This document shows, piece by piece, positions 1 to 8,394 of a DNA stretch of 64,000 nucleotides. The DNA comes from Borreliella spielmanii (lineage in GTDB: Bacteria > Spirochaetota > Spirochaetia > Borreliales > Borreliaceae), in assembly GCF_014201705.1 (NCBI RefSeq), contig NZ_JACHFA010000002.1, positions 371,228 to 435,227 of the forward strand, written 5' to 3'. How positions within the stretch are numbered: the first letter of the stretch is position 1; every line of letters starts with the position of its first letter. Made by a program: the position numbers and the translations under genes. The notes beneath the pieces were generated by a model. The model had not been told where the DNA came from, ran no database searches, and worked only from the letters and a program-made list of their open reading frames with translations.

Positions 1-765
1 CATTAGTAATCCTTTTTTTACATTTTCTAGCATATCAGTATCATTAAATCCATCGCCGAAAGCTATGGTTTCGCTTAAATCAATATTAATAGTTTTAAGA
101 ACCTCTTTTAATGCTTTTCCTTTTGAAACTTTGTGGTCTACAATTTCTAGCGAATTTGGAGTAGAAAGGTATGCATTTATTTCTCCTTTGTATTTGTCTA
201 AAATCATAGCTTCATATTCTATTAGGCTTTCTTCTCTGCCAGCTAATATTATTTTTGCAACATTTTCAAAATTTTTAAACTCGTTAAAGTCTTTAATTTC
301 TTGAATTTTATTAATTGGACTAATTATTTCATGTCTGAAGGCATTAGATTCTTTTTTAAATTTTTGGCATTGATCGATTGCAATTTTAGTCTTGATGTCA
401 ATATTTAATTGGTCGTCGTATTGATCTGCTTTATGTAAAAAATGAGGTATGTGACTAAACTTTTCGTCTCTTAAATTTAAAATCTTTTTTACCACTTCAG
501 GAGATAAATTATGACTTTTTATCAATTCCCATTTTTGGTTGTAAACTTTTGCTCCGTTTAATGTAATGAAAAATGAAACTTGCAGTTGATCTATTTTTTT
601 TGTAATTTGAATAATTTCGTTCTTGCTTCTTCCTGTTGCTATTATGAATTTCTTTTTTTCTTTTGTTAATTTTTTAATTACAAGTTCTGTAAAGGCTCCA
701 ATATAGCTTTTTGATAGCAAAAGAGTGCCATCAAGATCAGATGCAACTGCTTTAATATTTTTCAT
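1..765 (-). CDS. Cof-type HAD-superfamily phosphatase (C-terminus cut by window edge)
   Basis: This minus-strand gene starts with ATG at 765-763 and stays open for 255 codons to base 1, so the C-terminus lies outside the window. Near the N-terminus it carries the HAD nucleophile motif DLDGT (residues about 10-14). A threonine motif follows in IATGRS (about 45-50). Just before the window edge is the acidic motif FGDGFND. This order, with a long cap insert between motifs II and III, fits the Cof/YidA type IIB HAD family, which dephosphorylates sugar phosphates or FMN/PLP-like substrates in the cytoplasm. The substrate cannot be read from the sequence. It is divergent from the aminopeptidase gene, with about 110 bp between them. 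Confidence 0.88.
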   Translation of the reverse strand, partial: MKNIKAVASDLDGTLLLSKSYIGAFTELVIKKLTKEKKKFIIATGRSKNEIIQITKKIDQLQVSFFITLNGAKVYNQKWELIKSHNLSPEVVKKILNLRDEKFSHIPHFLHKADQYDDQLNIDIKTKIAIDQCQKFKKESNAFRHEIISPINKIQEIKDFNEFKNFENVAKIILAGREESLIEYEAMILDKYKGEINAYLSTPNSLEIVDHKVSKGKALKEVLKTINIDLSETIAFGDGFNDTDMLENVKKGLLM

Positions 766-826
766 ATTTTATCCTTTAGGGGTTAATTTCAAGCTAAATT
801 ATATCAAATAATTTTTTTTTTTTAAA

Positions 827-855
827 TTGATAATTATTTGGTATACTGGTATTAA
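827..855 (+). promoter_or_regulatory. Candidate sigma-70 promoter for the aminopeptidase gene
   Basis: TTGATA at 827-832 and TATTAA at 850-855 are separated by 17 bp, about 24 bp upstream of the TTG start at 879. A TATACT at 842-847 is an alternative -10. The region is very AT-rich, so the match could be chance. Confidence 0.4.
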
Positions 856-878
856 TAGATTTTATAAAGGGTATTTTT

Positions 879-2657
879 TTGGATATTAATAAAAGATTAG
901 ATTTGCTTAGAGATCATATGAGGGAAAATGGAGTTGATGCTTATTTGGTGGCAGGATATGATCCCCATTTTAGTGAATATTCTCATGAAAGGTATAGTAC
1001 TCGCAAGTTTATTACAGGCTTTTCTGGTAGTTTTGGTACGGTAATTGTAACATTATCCAAAGCAGTTCTTTTCACGGATGGTAGGTATTTTTTACAGGCA
1101 GATCAAGAACTTGAAGGAACTGAAGTTACATTAATAAAGCTTGGGGTAAAAGGATTTCCTGATGTTTTTACGTATATAAATCTAAATTTACAAGGATTAA
1201 AGCTTGGAATTTATTCTGATGAGATTAGTATAAAGTTTTATAAAGAGTTGTGTGAAAAATGCAAAAATACAAATATCAAGGTTTTAAATCAAGATCTAAT
1301 TGATTTAATTTGGAAATCTAGACCTCAGCTTGAGTTTAGTTATATAGTTGAATTGATTGATGTTGAGAAAAATAATAAAAGAGCTGAAAAGATTAAATCT
1401 ATTTGTTTGATCTTAGAAAAAAATTTGGCAGATTTTTATGTTATTACTGCTCTTGATGAGATTGCTTGGATATTGAATTTAAGAGGGTCAGATGTCAAAA
1501 AGTCAGCATTGTTTTATTCGTTTCTTTTAATATCTAGGAATGAAGATCAAAAAAACGTTCTTTTTATTGATACAAAAAAACTTGATTTGGGGCTTAAAGA
1601 AACACTTGGAATGGAGAATTTTAAAATAGAGCCTTATAGTGATTTTTACTGTTTTCTAGATCGAATAAAACACGAGGGAAAATTTTTTGTTTCATTTTAT
1701 ACCAATGTCAAGGTTTTAAAAGTTCTTGGTGAGGCTAATATCGTTTTTGGAGAGAGTATTATAAGCAACCTTAAGGCAGTAAAAACCGATTATGAAATTC
1801 TTAAGATGAAAGAAGCGCATATTATTGATGCTATTGGTTTGATTAAATTTTTACGTAAATTTAAAAGTCTAAGTAAGGTTGAATTAGCCGAATTAGATGA
1901 AATAGATATTTCTGATATGCTTTTGCATTTTAGGAAATTGAATAAACATTTTTTTAGTTCTAGCTTTGATTCGATAGTTGGTTTTAAAGAGAATGGAGCC
2001 CTCCCTCATTATAAGCCTAAAAAAGGTAAAAAAATAAATACCAAAGGTCTTATTTTGATTGATTCTGGAGGTTCGTATTTTGGACTTGGTACGACAGACG
2101 TTACAAGAGTTTTTCTAATAGAGAGTGCTTCTAGTGAAGAAAAGCGTGACTATACTTTGGTTCTTAAGGCTTTTATTAGTCTTGCTTCTTTAAAGTTTCC
2201 ATATGGGTCTTCAGGGGCTTTTCTTGATGGAATTTGTAGATTGCCGCTTTTAAAAAATGAGTTGAATTTTATTCATGGCACTGGGCATGGTGTTGGGTTT
2301 TTTCTTAATGTTCACGAACTTCCAGTTTCGATTAGTCCTAATTCTAGTTATTTATTTAAAGGGTCTGAGGTGGTTTCAATTGAACCCGGTCTTTATCGAA
2401 CATTTAGTCATGGAATAAGGATTGAAAATTTAGTTTTTGTAAGACAAGCTTTTACAAATGATTTTGGATCTTTTTTAGAGTTTGAGAATTTAACTCTTGT
2501 TCCTTTTGAAAAAGAATTGATAGTAAAAGAGATGCTCTCAGAAGATGAGTTAAATTATATCAATAATTATCATGAATGTGTGTTTTTAACTTTAAAAGAG
2601 TATTTTGATGATGAAGAGGAGTTGGAATTTTTAGCAAAGCTGACAAGTAAAATATGA
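879..2657 (+). CDS. pepP: Xaa-Pro aminopeptidase (aminopeptidase P, M24 family)
   Basis: The 592-residue product has the layout of long aminopeptidase P: two creatinase-like N-terminal domains (about 1-300) and a C-terminal pita-bread metallopeptidase domain. The metal ligands are visible: Asp in LIDSGG, Asp in TTDVTRVF, His in HGTGHGVGF, Glu in SIEPGLYR and Glu in GIRIENLV. The enzyme removes N-terminal residues before proline in the cytoplasm, probably helping to use imported peptides. Length matches the eukaryotic-like 600-residue class rather than the 440-residue E. coli PepP. Start is TTG at 879, with AAAGGG at 866-871 as ribosome binding site. Its TGA overlaps the ATG of the next gene (ATGA). 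Confidence 0.92.
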   Translation: MDINKRLDLLRDHMRENGVDAYLVAGYDPHFSEYSHERYSTRKFITGFSGSFGTVIVTLSKAVLFTDGRYFLQADQELEGTEVTLIKLGVKGFPDVFTYINLNLQGLKLGIYSDEISIKFYKELCEKCKNTNIKVLNQDLIDLIWKSRPQLEFSYIVELIDVEKNNKRAEKIKSICLILEKNLADFYVITALDEIAWILNLRGSDVKKSALFYSFLLISRNEDQKNVLFIDTKKLDLGLKETLGMENFKIEPYSDFYCFLDRIKHEGKFFVSFYTNVKVLKVLGEANIVFGESIISNLKAVKTDYEILKMKEAHIIDAIGLIKFLRKFKSLSKVELAELDEIDISDMLLHFRKLNKHFFSSSFDSIVGFKENGALPHYKPKKGKKINTKGLILIDSGGSYFGLGTTDVTRVFLIESASSEEKRDYTLVLKAFISLASLKFPYGSSGAFLDGICRLPLLKNELNFIHGTGHGVGFFLNVHELPVSISPNSSYLFKGSEVVSIEPGLYRTFSHGIRIENLVFVRQAFTNDFGSFLEFENLTLVPFEKELIVKEMLSEDELNYINNYHECVFLTLKEYFDDEEELEFLAKLTSKI

Positions 2658-3340
2658 GATTTATAATTACATTTTTAATGATTTTGAATCAAGGATTTTT
2701 AGACTTGTTTTCTTTTTCAGAAGATATTATTTTTGAGAGTTCTTACGATATTGCAATTAAAAAAGCTCAAAAATTGAATAAAAATGTTTTAATTTTGGTT
2801 GGCAGAGATATTAAAGAAAATTTAATAAAAGATTTTTTAAATTCTTTTAGGAATGATGAAATTATTCACACGGTATCTAAAAAAAATGTTCTTTTAGTTA
2901 TAGATAAGGATAATGAAATTTTTAATAAAATCAATCTACAAAAAAGTCCAACTATTTTTTTTGTAGATTCTAAGAATGAGCAAATAAAGGTGGCTTATAC
3001 AGGAACTGCTTTAAACAGTATTCAATTTGATAAGGATTTTTTAAGCTATGTTATGGGGGCTATAAAATCAACAAGTATTTTAAAAAAGCAAAAAAATTAT
3101 GAAATTAATACTCTTGATGAGAGAATTTTTTTTTACAAAACATTAAAAGGTGATTGGCGATTAAAGTTTAATGGTAAGGACAGAAAGCTTGATCTTTTTG
3201 ATACAAACCTTAAAGAATTTTTGGTTTTTAAAGATATTGATGAAAACAAGCTTTATGCTATTCCTAAGTCTAGGACCGGTAATATTTATTTTTCATTATT
3301 AGGAAATGAGGAGTGGAAGCTTTTTGGAAAAATAAAATAA
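2654..3340 (+). CDS. Exported thioredoxin-fold protein without a CXXC motif
   Basis: This 228-residue protein begins with a hydrophobic signal or anchor segment (residues 1-20). Residues about 25-140 look like a thioredoxin fold: a helix with AIKKAQKLNKNVLILVG, and a cis-proline-like strand KSPTIFFVDSKN. The place where WCxxC normally sits has no cysteines, so it is probably not a redox enzyme. The C-terminal 90 residues match nothing I know. It overlaps pepP by 4 nt and lies 34 bp before def, so it is likely co-transcribed. The fold assignment is inference from pattern; the function is unknown. Confidence 0.6.
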   Translation: MRFIITFLMILNQGFLDLFSFSEDIIFESSYDIAIKKAQKLNKNVLILVGRDIKENLIKDFLNSFRNDEIIHTVSKKNVLLVIDKDNEIFNKINLQKSPTIFFVDSKNEQIKVAYTGTALNSIQFDKDFLSYVMGAIKSTSILKKQKNYEINTLDERIFFYKTLKGDWRLKFNGKDRKLDLFDTNLKEFLVFKDIDENKLYAIPKSRTGNIYFSLLGNEEWKLFGKIK

Positions 3341-3374
3341 GTCTTTTTTTGTTTGAAAGGGGGGATGAGTTTTT

Positions 3375-3872
3375 ATGGAAATGGTATTTTATCCTAATGA
3401 TTTACTTCGTGTTAAGACAAAACAAATTGATAATATTGATAATAAGATTAGAGATTATGCAAAAAAGATGATAGAATTAATGGATATTAGTAGTGGAGTT
3501 GGACTTGCTGCTCCCCAGGTAGGCCTTGATTTGTCACTTTTTGTAGTTAGAGAGAATAAAATGGCAAAGCCTTTGGTTTTTATTAATCCTTTAATCACAG
3601 AAACTTCCTATGAGCTTAATTCTTATAAAGAAGGGTGTTTAAGTATACCGGGAGTTTATTATGATTTAATGAGACCCAAGACTATTGTGGTAAATTTTTA
3701 TGATGAGAATGGAAAATCTTTTACTATAGAAAATTCTGATTTTTTGGCAAGAATTATTCAACATGAAATGGATCATTTGAATGGAGTTCTTTTTATTGAT
3801 TATTACGAAGAAAGGATAAAAAAGAAATTATTAAAGCCTTATATGAAGGAAAGAGGTCTTAAGGCAAAATGA
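3375..3872 (+). CDS. def: Peptide deformylase
   Basis: At 165 residues this is normal family length. All three signature motifs are present: GVGLAAPQVG (41-50), EGCLS (86-90, metal-binding Cys88) and HEMDH (130-134, two metal-binding His and the catalytic Glu131). The enzyme removes the formyl group from new N-terminal Met. In Borrelia it is an iron- or zinc-type metalloenzyme. The start is ATG at 3375 behind a GGGG-rich leader. Its stop overlaps the fmt ATG (ATGA), so the enzymes that add and remove the formyl group are translationally coupled. Confidence 0.96.
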   Translation: MEMVFYPNDLLRVKTKQIDNIDNKIRDYAKKMIELMDISSGVGLAAPQVGLDLSLFVVRENKMAKPLVFINPLITETSYELNSYKEGCLSIPGVYYDLMRPKTIVVNFYDENGKSFTIENSDFLARIIQHEMDHLNGVLFIDYYEERIKKKLLKPYMKERGLKAK

Positions 3873-4822
3873 AAATATTTTTTGTAAGCTCTTCTTCTAT
3901 TGCTTTAGAAGTTTTTAAGGAGATTGTAAGGCATTATGAAGTGGTGGGAGTTTTAACCTTGCCCGATAAGCCTAAAGGTAGAGGACAAAAATTAAGTCAA
4001 AATGTAATAAAGTTAGAGGCTGTTTCTAAGAATATTAAAGTTTTTGATTCTTTGGTTCTTGATGGTAATACATTAAGTTTAATTAAAGACCTGAATCCAG
4101 ATTTAATGTTAGTTTTTTCTTATGGCAAGATTTTTAAAAAAGAATTTTTAGATATTTTCCCAAAGGGTTGTATTAATATTCATCCTTCTCTTTTGCCCAA
4201 ATATAGAGGTGTTTCTCCTATTCAATCTGCAATTTTAAATGGCGATTGTGTTAGCGGTATTACTGTTCAGAGTATGGCTTTGGAAATGGATAGTGGGAAT
4301 ATTTTAGTGCAGAAAAATTTTAAAATAAAATCTTATGATACAAGCTATGATATTTCAAAACTTGTATCAAATCTTAGCCCAAGACTTGTTTTAGAAGCTT
4401 TGGAAAAAATTGGCAAGGGTTTTTTGGGAATTCCTCAAAAATCTAGTGAAGCCACTTTTTGTTCTTTTTTTAAAAAAGAATCGGGATTTATAGATTTTAA
4501 TCTAAGTGCATTTGAGATTAAAAACAGAATTAATGCATGCAATCCTTGGCCACTTGCAAGAGCTAGGCTTCTTGATTATGGCGATATTATTTTTCATCGT
4601 GCTGATTTTTTGAAAATAGATTTATATAAAGAGAAAAAAGTAGGAGAAATTGTTGATTTTGATCCTGAAAAAGGATTATTTGTTAATACCGGGGAAGGGA
4701 TTCTTTTGCTCTTAGAAATTCAAAGGCCCGGAAGAAGGGTTTTAGATTATAAGTCTTTTTATAATGGGAGCAGGCAGCTAATAGGACACGTGTTTTCTTC
4801 AATAAGAGGAGGGATATATTAG
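3869..4822 (+). CDS. fmt: Methionyl-tRNA formyltransferase
   Basis: The 317-residue product has the formyltransferase core (1-200), with the catalytic Asn-His pair and the SLLPKYRG motif in NIHPSLLPKYRG (103-114) and the conserved Asp141 in MALEMDSG. A C-terminal OB-like tRNA-binding domain follows, ending near ISSIRGGIY. It formylates Met-tRNA(fMet) with 10-formyl-THF, the cofactor made by FolD, which is also in this window (38283-39188). ATG at 3869 overlaps def by 4 nt. The last codons contain AGGAGGG, a strong Shine-Dalgarno that probably serves the next gene. Confidence 0.96.
   Translation: MKIFFVSSSSIALEVFKEIVRHYEVVGVLTLPDKPKGRGQKLSQNVIKLEAVSKNIKVFDSLVLDGNTLSLIKDLNPDLMLVFSYGKIFKKEFLDIFPKGCINIHPSLLPKYRGVSPIQSAILNGDCVSGITVQSMALEMDSGNILVQKNFKIKSYDTSYDISKLVSNLSPRLVLEALEKIGKGFLGIPQKSSEATFCSFFKKESGFIDFNLSAFEIKNRINACNPWPLARARLLDYGDIIFHRADFLKIDLYKEKKVGEIVDFDPEKGLFVNTGEGILLLLEIQRPGRRVLDYKSFYNGSRQLIGHVFSSIRGGIY
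4807..4820 (+). promoter_or_regulatory. Strong Shine-Dalgarno in the 3' end of fmt, followed by in-frame ATT
   Basis: AGGAGGG at 4807-4813 is the best ribosome binding site for several kb, yet no ATG, GTG or TTG follows at normal distance. An ATT at 4818-4820 lies 4 nt downstream, overlaps the fmt stop (ATTAG), and is in frame with the PASTA gene. The first usual start codon in that frame is TTG at 4872. Confidence 0.5.
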
Positions 4823-4871
4823 TTTTAATAATAATGACAATTTAGAAAATAAATTTTCTAATGGAAGTCAA

Positions 4872-5873
4872 TTGTTGAAAAATGAATTAGATCTGATTCA
4901 GGGTGGCAGAAATTGTAATAATGAAATTTTGTCCAAAACCACAATCAAGGCATTGCTTTTGATTATTTTTGGATCTTTAATTATTTCTTTTACAATTTTC
5001 TTTATGGTTTTAGAAAATAAGGAGATTGTAGTTGTTCCAAATCTTTATTCTCTTACCATTGAAGATGCTATTATTGAATTACAGAGAAAAGAGTTGATTC
5101 CCCACATTGAATTTAAATTTTCTTCAAGTGCTCTTGACAAAGGAAAAGTGATAGAGCAGGGTACAAAACCAGGAACTGTTTTAAGGCATGGCAATAAGGT
5201 TATAATTTTTATTAGCAAGGGGGCTATAATAAACAGAGTTGATAGTTTTATTGGCAAAAATATTGACGATGTTACCATTAATTTAAAAGCTAATTCTTTT
5301 GATAATTCCAAATTACTTTATCATATTGTTGAGCCTCTTGAGGTTGAGAGTGAATTACCAAAAGGTATAATAATTCGTCAAAATCCATCACCAGGTACCC
5401 AAATATCAAGTTTAACAGATCTGCAATTTTTAATTAGTAAGGGTAAAGATCGTTTAGATAAACATGTTAAGAATTATATTGGAATTTATTATAAAGATGC
5501 GATTGTTTCTCTTTTGAATGATAGTATTAGCTTTGACATTAATTTGGTAAACACAGGCGATTTTGGAAATATTGTTTTTCAGTCTATTCCACCTGGAACT
5601 AAAATAAATGAGTCAGATAAAATTACAATTACTATTGCAAAGCCTAAGGTTGACAATAAAATTGTTTTTGGAATTTTGACTTATAAATTAAAACAACATC
5701 CATCTTATGTTGATGTATCTGTTAGGCTAAAAGGTTTAGATGGTGAAAATTCTTTAATTTATTCCTTCAAGTCAAAAGGAGGGTTGATTAAGTTGCCCTA
5801 TGAAGTTTACAAAGGCTCTGCGATCGAACTTTATATTTATGATAAGCTTATCAATCAAACAGTTATAAATTGA
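4872..5873 (+). CDS. Membrane-anchored PASTA-domain protein without kinase domain
   Basis: From the TTG at 4872 the product has 333 residues. A short cytoplasmic N-terminus precedes one membrane segment (about 25-47). Three PASTA-like repeats of about 65-70 residues follow (about 55-120, 121-192, 195-263), each with the Ala-helix and a QxPxPG-type turn (EQGTKPG, RQNPSPG, QSIPPG). About 70 further C-terminal residues are unique. PASTA repeats usually bind muropeptides or lipid II on penicillin-binding proteins or Ser/Thr kinases, but no kinase or transpeptidase domain is present. An AUU start at 4818 would add 18 residues (see the regulatory entry). It is co-directional with def-fmt and convergent with rsmE. 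Confidence 0.78.
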   Translation: MLKNELDLIQGGRNCNNEILSKTTIKALLLIIFGSLIISFTIFFMVLENKEIVVVPNLYSLTIEDAIIELQRKELIPHIEFKFSSSALDKGKVIEQGTKPGTVLRHGNKVIIFISKGAIINRVDSFIGKNIDDVTINLKANSFDNSKLLYHIVEPLEVESELPKGIIIRQNPSPGTQISSLTDLQFLISKGKDRLDKHVKNYIGIYYKDAIVSLLNDSISFDINLVNTGDFGNIVFQSIPPGTKINESDKITITIAKPKVDNKIVFGILTYKLKQHPSYVDVSVRLKGLDGENSLIYSFKSKGGLIKLPYEVYKGSAIELYIYDKLINQTVIN

Positions 5874-5923
5874 TTATGTTTAAATGGATTGATTTAAAAT
5901 AATCAAAAAATTCCAACATAAAA

Positions 5924-6640
5924 TCATATACTAATTAGTTTCAAGGCAGTAATAATAGATGCAGCAATTATTGCTGTTTCTGTTCTTAGGATGTTTGATG
6001 ATATACTGCAAGGGGAAAAATTATATTGCATTATTAATTGTTTTTCTTTTTCTGTAAACCCTCTCTCAGAGCCCACAATAATGGTTGCATTATTTGCTTG
6101 CTCTATATTAATTAATTTTTTTTTGCTATTTTTTTCAAGCAATATTTTTATTTCAAAATTTTCTTGTTTAATATATTTAAGGCTGGCTTGCAAATTTTTC
6201 ATAATTTTTATTTTTGGTAAGTACGTTATTCCCCCTTGCATTGCTCCAGCTATTAAATGTTTTTCATAATTATTGTTTTTAAAGATTTTAGAATTTAAAT
6301 ATGATTTTTCAGTAAGTTCGGTGTTAAAGAAAATTATTTCGTATATTCCAATGCTAGCAAGTTCTTTTATGATTCTCTTGGCAACAATTGGCCTTATTAT
6401 TCCAATTAGTACACTTAAATTTTTTGGTTTATTAGATTCTTCTATTTTAAAGATTTTCTTGAAAAATAGTTTTTTATCTTTTTTATAAATGCAATGGTAA
6501 ATGTTTTTTTCTCCAAGAATGCCAAATTTAAATTTATCGTTATCTTTTAATTTTAAGATTTTAACAAGATGTTCTGCTCTGGCGTCATTGAGCGAAATTC
6601 CTGTTTTAAATTCATTACAAGTTATTAACATTAGATTCAT
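5924..6640 (-). CDS. rsmE: 16S rRNA m3U1498 methyltransferase
   Basis: The 238-residue product belongs to the SPOUT-class RsmE family. An N-terminal PUA-like part (1-70) contains ARAEHLVKILKL. A C-terminal trefoil-knot methylase follows with IVGSERGFTEKE and SNILRTETAIIAA, the typical SAM-binding and knot motifs. It methylates U1498 in helix 44 of 16S rRNA. Residue use is Lys/Asn/Ile-rich, as for other minus-strand genes here. Start ATG at 6640; the region to trxA is a divergent promoter region of about 70 bp. Confidence 0.9.
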   Translation of the reverse strand: MNLMLITCNEFKTGISLNDARAEHLVKILKLKDNDKFKFGILGEKNIYHCIYKKDKKLFFKKIFKIEESNKPKNLSVLIGIIRPIVAKRIIKELASIGIYEIIFFNTELTEKSYLNSKIFKNNNYEKHLIAGAMQGGITYLPKIKIMKNLQASLKYIKQENFEIKILLEKNSKKKLINIEQANNATIIVGSERGFTEKEKQLIMQYNFSPCSISSNILRTETAIIAASIITALKLISI

Positions 6641-6653
6641 TTTTTATAATTCC

Positions 6654-6683
6654 TTATTATTAATATTGTATTTGTGATATAAT
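6654..6683 (+). promoter_or_regulatory. Candidate extended -10 promoter for trxA
   Basis: TATAAT at 6678-6683 is preceded by TGA (75-77), giving an extended -10 element (TGnTATAAT). A weak -35 TTATTA lies at 6654-6659. It is 30 bp upstream of the trxA start. A run of six G at about 6694-6699 lies in the leader. Confidence 0.55.
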
Positions 6684-6713
6684 TTTAAGTCGATAGGGGG
6701 GCATATAGGATAT

Positions 6714-7067
6714 ATGGCTATTTCTTTAACTAAAGAGGATTTTATTGCTAAAGTTTTTGATTATAAGAATAATAAAGAGTGGAGTTTTAAAGGCAATAGG
6801 CCTGCAATAATTGATTTTTATGCTGATTGGTGTGGGCCATGTAGAATGCTTTCGCCGATTTTTGAAAGACTTTCTAAAAAGTACGAGAATAGTATTGATT
6901 TTTACAAAGTAGATACGGACAAAGAACAAGATATTACTTCTGTTGTTGGAGTGAAAAGCCTTCCAACTATTTTTTTTATTCCTATTGATGGCAAACCGAA
7001 GGTTTCTGTTGGTTTTTTACAAGAAGATGCTTTTGAAAATATAATTAAGGATTTTTTTGGTTTTTAG
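6714..7067 (+). CDS. trxA: Thioredoxin
   Basis: At 117 residues this is a single thioredoxin domain with the redox motif WCGPC (Cys40 and Cys43) and the cis-Pro strand SLPTIFFI near residue 82. It passes electrons from thioredoxin reductase to cytoplasmic disulfides. AGGA at 6707-6710 precedes the ATG. It stands alone, with its own likely promoter, about 80 bp ahead of ybeY. Confidence 0.95.
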   Translation: MAISLTKEDFIAKVFDYKNNKEWSFKGNRPAIIDFYADWCGPCRMLSPIFERLSKKYENSIDFYKVDTDKEQDITSVVGVKSLPTIFFIPIDGKPKVSVGFLQEDAFENIIKDFFGF

Positions 7068-7146
7068 TTTGCAAATTAAAATAATTTAATTTATAGCAAT
7101 TGTATATTTGTAAGTTATATGTGGATTATTCTAAGGTATAGTTAAT

Positions 7147-7614
7147 TTGTCCAAATTCGATTTGAATTTATTAGTAGAAAATATTAAATTTGAACATCTT
7201 AGTATTTTTTATGATTTTATTTTGTCTGTTTTAAATACTCTTTCTATTAGTGATTTTGAACTTTCAGTTATTCTTTGTGATAATGTTTATATACAAAAAT
7301 TGAACAATAAATTTAGAAACAAGAACGAGCCAACCGATGTTCTTTCTTTTAATTATAATGAAGATAATGAAGTTAACGAAGGTTTAGTTGATGGTATAAA
7401 TTATAAAATACAAGGAGATCTTATAATTTCTTTTGAATATTTAAAATTTAGTGCTCAAGAGTTTAATGTTGAAATTTATGAAGAACTTCAACGTGTCACT
7501 ATTCATGGTATTTTACATTTAATGGGATATAAACATGAAACCAATGATTTTCAAAAGGAAGGTATGTTGATTCTTCAAGAAAATATCTTAAGAAAAAATA
7601 AAAGGGTATTTTAG
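7147..7614 (+). CDS. ybeY: Endoribonuclease YbeY (rRNA maturation factor)
   Basis: The 155-residue product ends with the UPF0054 zinc motif HxxxHxxxxxH ([11 protein letters not shown]; His120, His124, His130) and has the upstream PTDVLSF strand at 62-68. YbeY is a metal-dependent RNase involved in 16S rRNA 3' maturation and ribosome quality control. The start is TTG at 7147. Its TAG abuts the ATG of the CorC-like gene without a gap, an arrangement (ybeY followed by corC/ybeX) common across bacteria. Confidence 0.93.
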   Translation: MSKFDLNLLVENIKFEHLSIFYDFILSVLNTLSISDFELSVILCDNVYIQKLNNKFRNKNEPTDVLSFNYNEDNEVNEGLVDGINYKIQGDLIISFEYLKFSAQEFNVEIYEELQRVTIHGILHLMGYKHETNDFQKEGMLILQENILRKNKRVF

Positions 7615-8394
7615 ATGTTGGGATTTTTTAATTTTAAAAACAAAAAGAAGAAAAAAGGAAGCCCCAAAAATGATCTTGAAGATAAGTCGAATATTGAGAC
7701 TTCTTTGATAAAAAATTTCAATGCTCTTAAAGAGACCATTGTAAAAGAGATTATGATTCCCAGAATAGGGGTTATATTTGTTGATTATGCTAAGAGCAAA
7801 GACGAGCTTTTAAAGGTTGTAACATCTAGTAGCCATTCAAGATTTCCTGTATATCATGGTACTATTGACAATATTGTTGGGATAATTCATACAAGAGACA
7901 TATTATTGCATATGTGTAAAAAAGATTTCTACGAAATAGATTTAAAAGATATTATGCGAAAGGTTATGTTTGTCCCTGAGAGCAAAAAAACAGACTCTCT
8001 TTTAAAAGAATTTCAAGAAAATCATGTTCATATTGCAATTGTAGTTGATGAGTATGGTGGAGTTTCAGGGCTTGTAACTCTTGAAGATATTCTTGAAGAG
8101 ATAGTGGGCGACATTCAGGATGAATTTGACAATGAGCTTGATGAAATAGTTCGACTTGATGATGGGTCTTATCTTTGTGATGCTAGAATTTTAATAGAAG
8201 ATTTAAATGAAAAGCTTAATTTAGATTTGCCAAATGGGGACTTTGATACCCTAGGTGGTTTCGTTTACGATCTTTTTGGGAGGATTCCTTTGAAAAATGA
8301 AAAGGTAGAATATGGCAATTTGATTTTTTCGATTAAAAATATGCATCAAAGAAATATTAAGGTGATAAAGATTTCCGAGAAGGAAGGTTTATGA
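7615..8394 (+). CDS. CorC/HlyC-type CBS-domain protein
   Basis: The 259-residue product has a basic N-terminus (NKKKKKKGS), two CBS motifs (about 45-100 with EIMIPRIGVIFVD, and 110-165 with VVDEYGGVSGLVTLEDILEE), and a C-terminal transporter-associated domain (about 175-255). No membrane segment is seen, as in E. coli CorC/YbeX, which is linked to magnesium efflux and ribosome metabolism. The old name hemolysin for this family is not supported here. It follows ybeY with no gap and overlaps the next gene by 4 nt. Confidence 0.88.
   Translation: MLGFFNFKNKKKKKGSPKNDLEDKSNIETSLIKNFNALKETIVKEIMIPRIGVIFVDYAKSKDELLKVVTSSSHSRFPVYHGTIDNIVGIIHTRDILLHMCKKDFYEIDLKDIMRKVMFVPESKKTDSLLKEFQENHVHIAIVVDEYGGVSGLVTLEDILEEIVGDIQDEFDNELDEIVRLDDGSYLCDARILIEDLNEKLNLDLPNGDFDTLGGFVYDLFGRIPLKNEKVEYGNLIFSIKNMHQRNIKVIKISEKEGL

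Noticed and set aside
65..304. Plus-strand open frame inside the first gene
   Set aside because: It is the complement of the HAD phosphatase coding region, which has clear motifs on the minus strand.
5889..5906. Small hairpin TTGATT/AATCAA between the PASTA gene and rsmE as a terminator
   Set aside because: The stem is only 6 bp of mostly A-T, with no T run on the plus side, so it is too weak to call.
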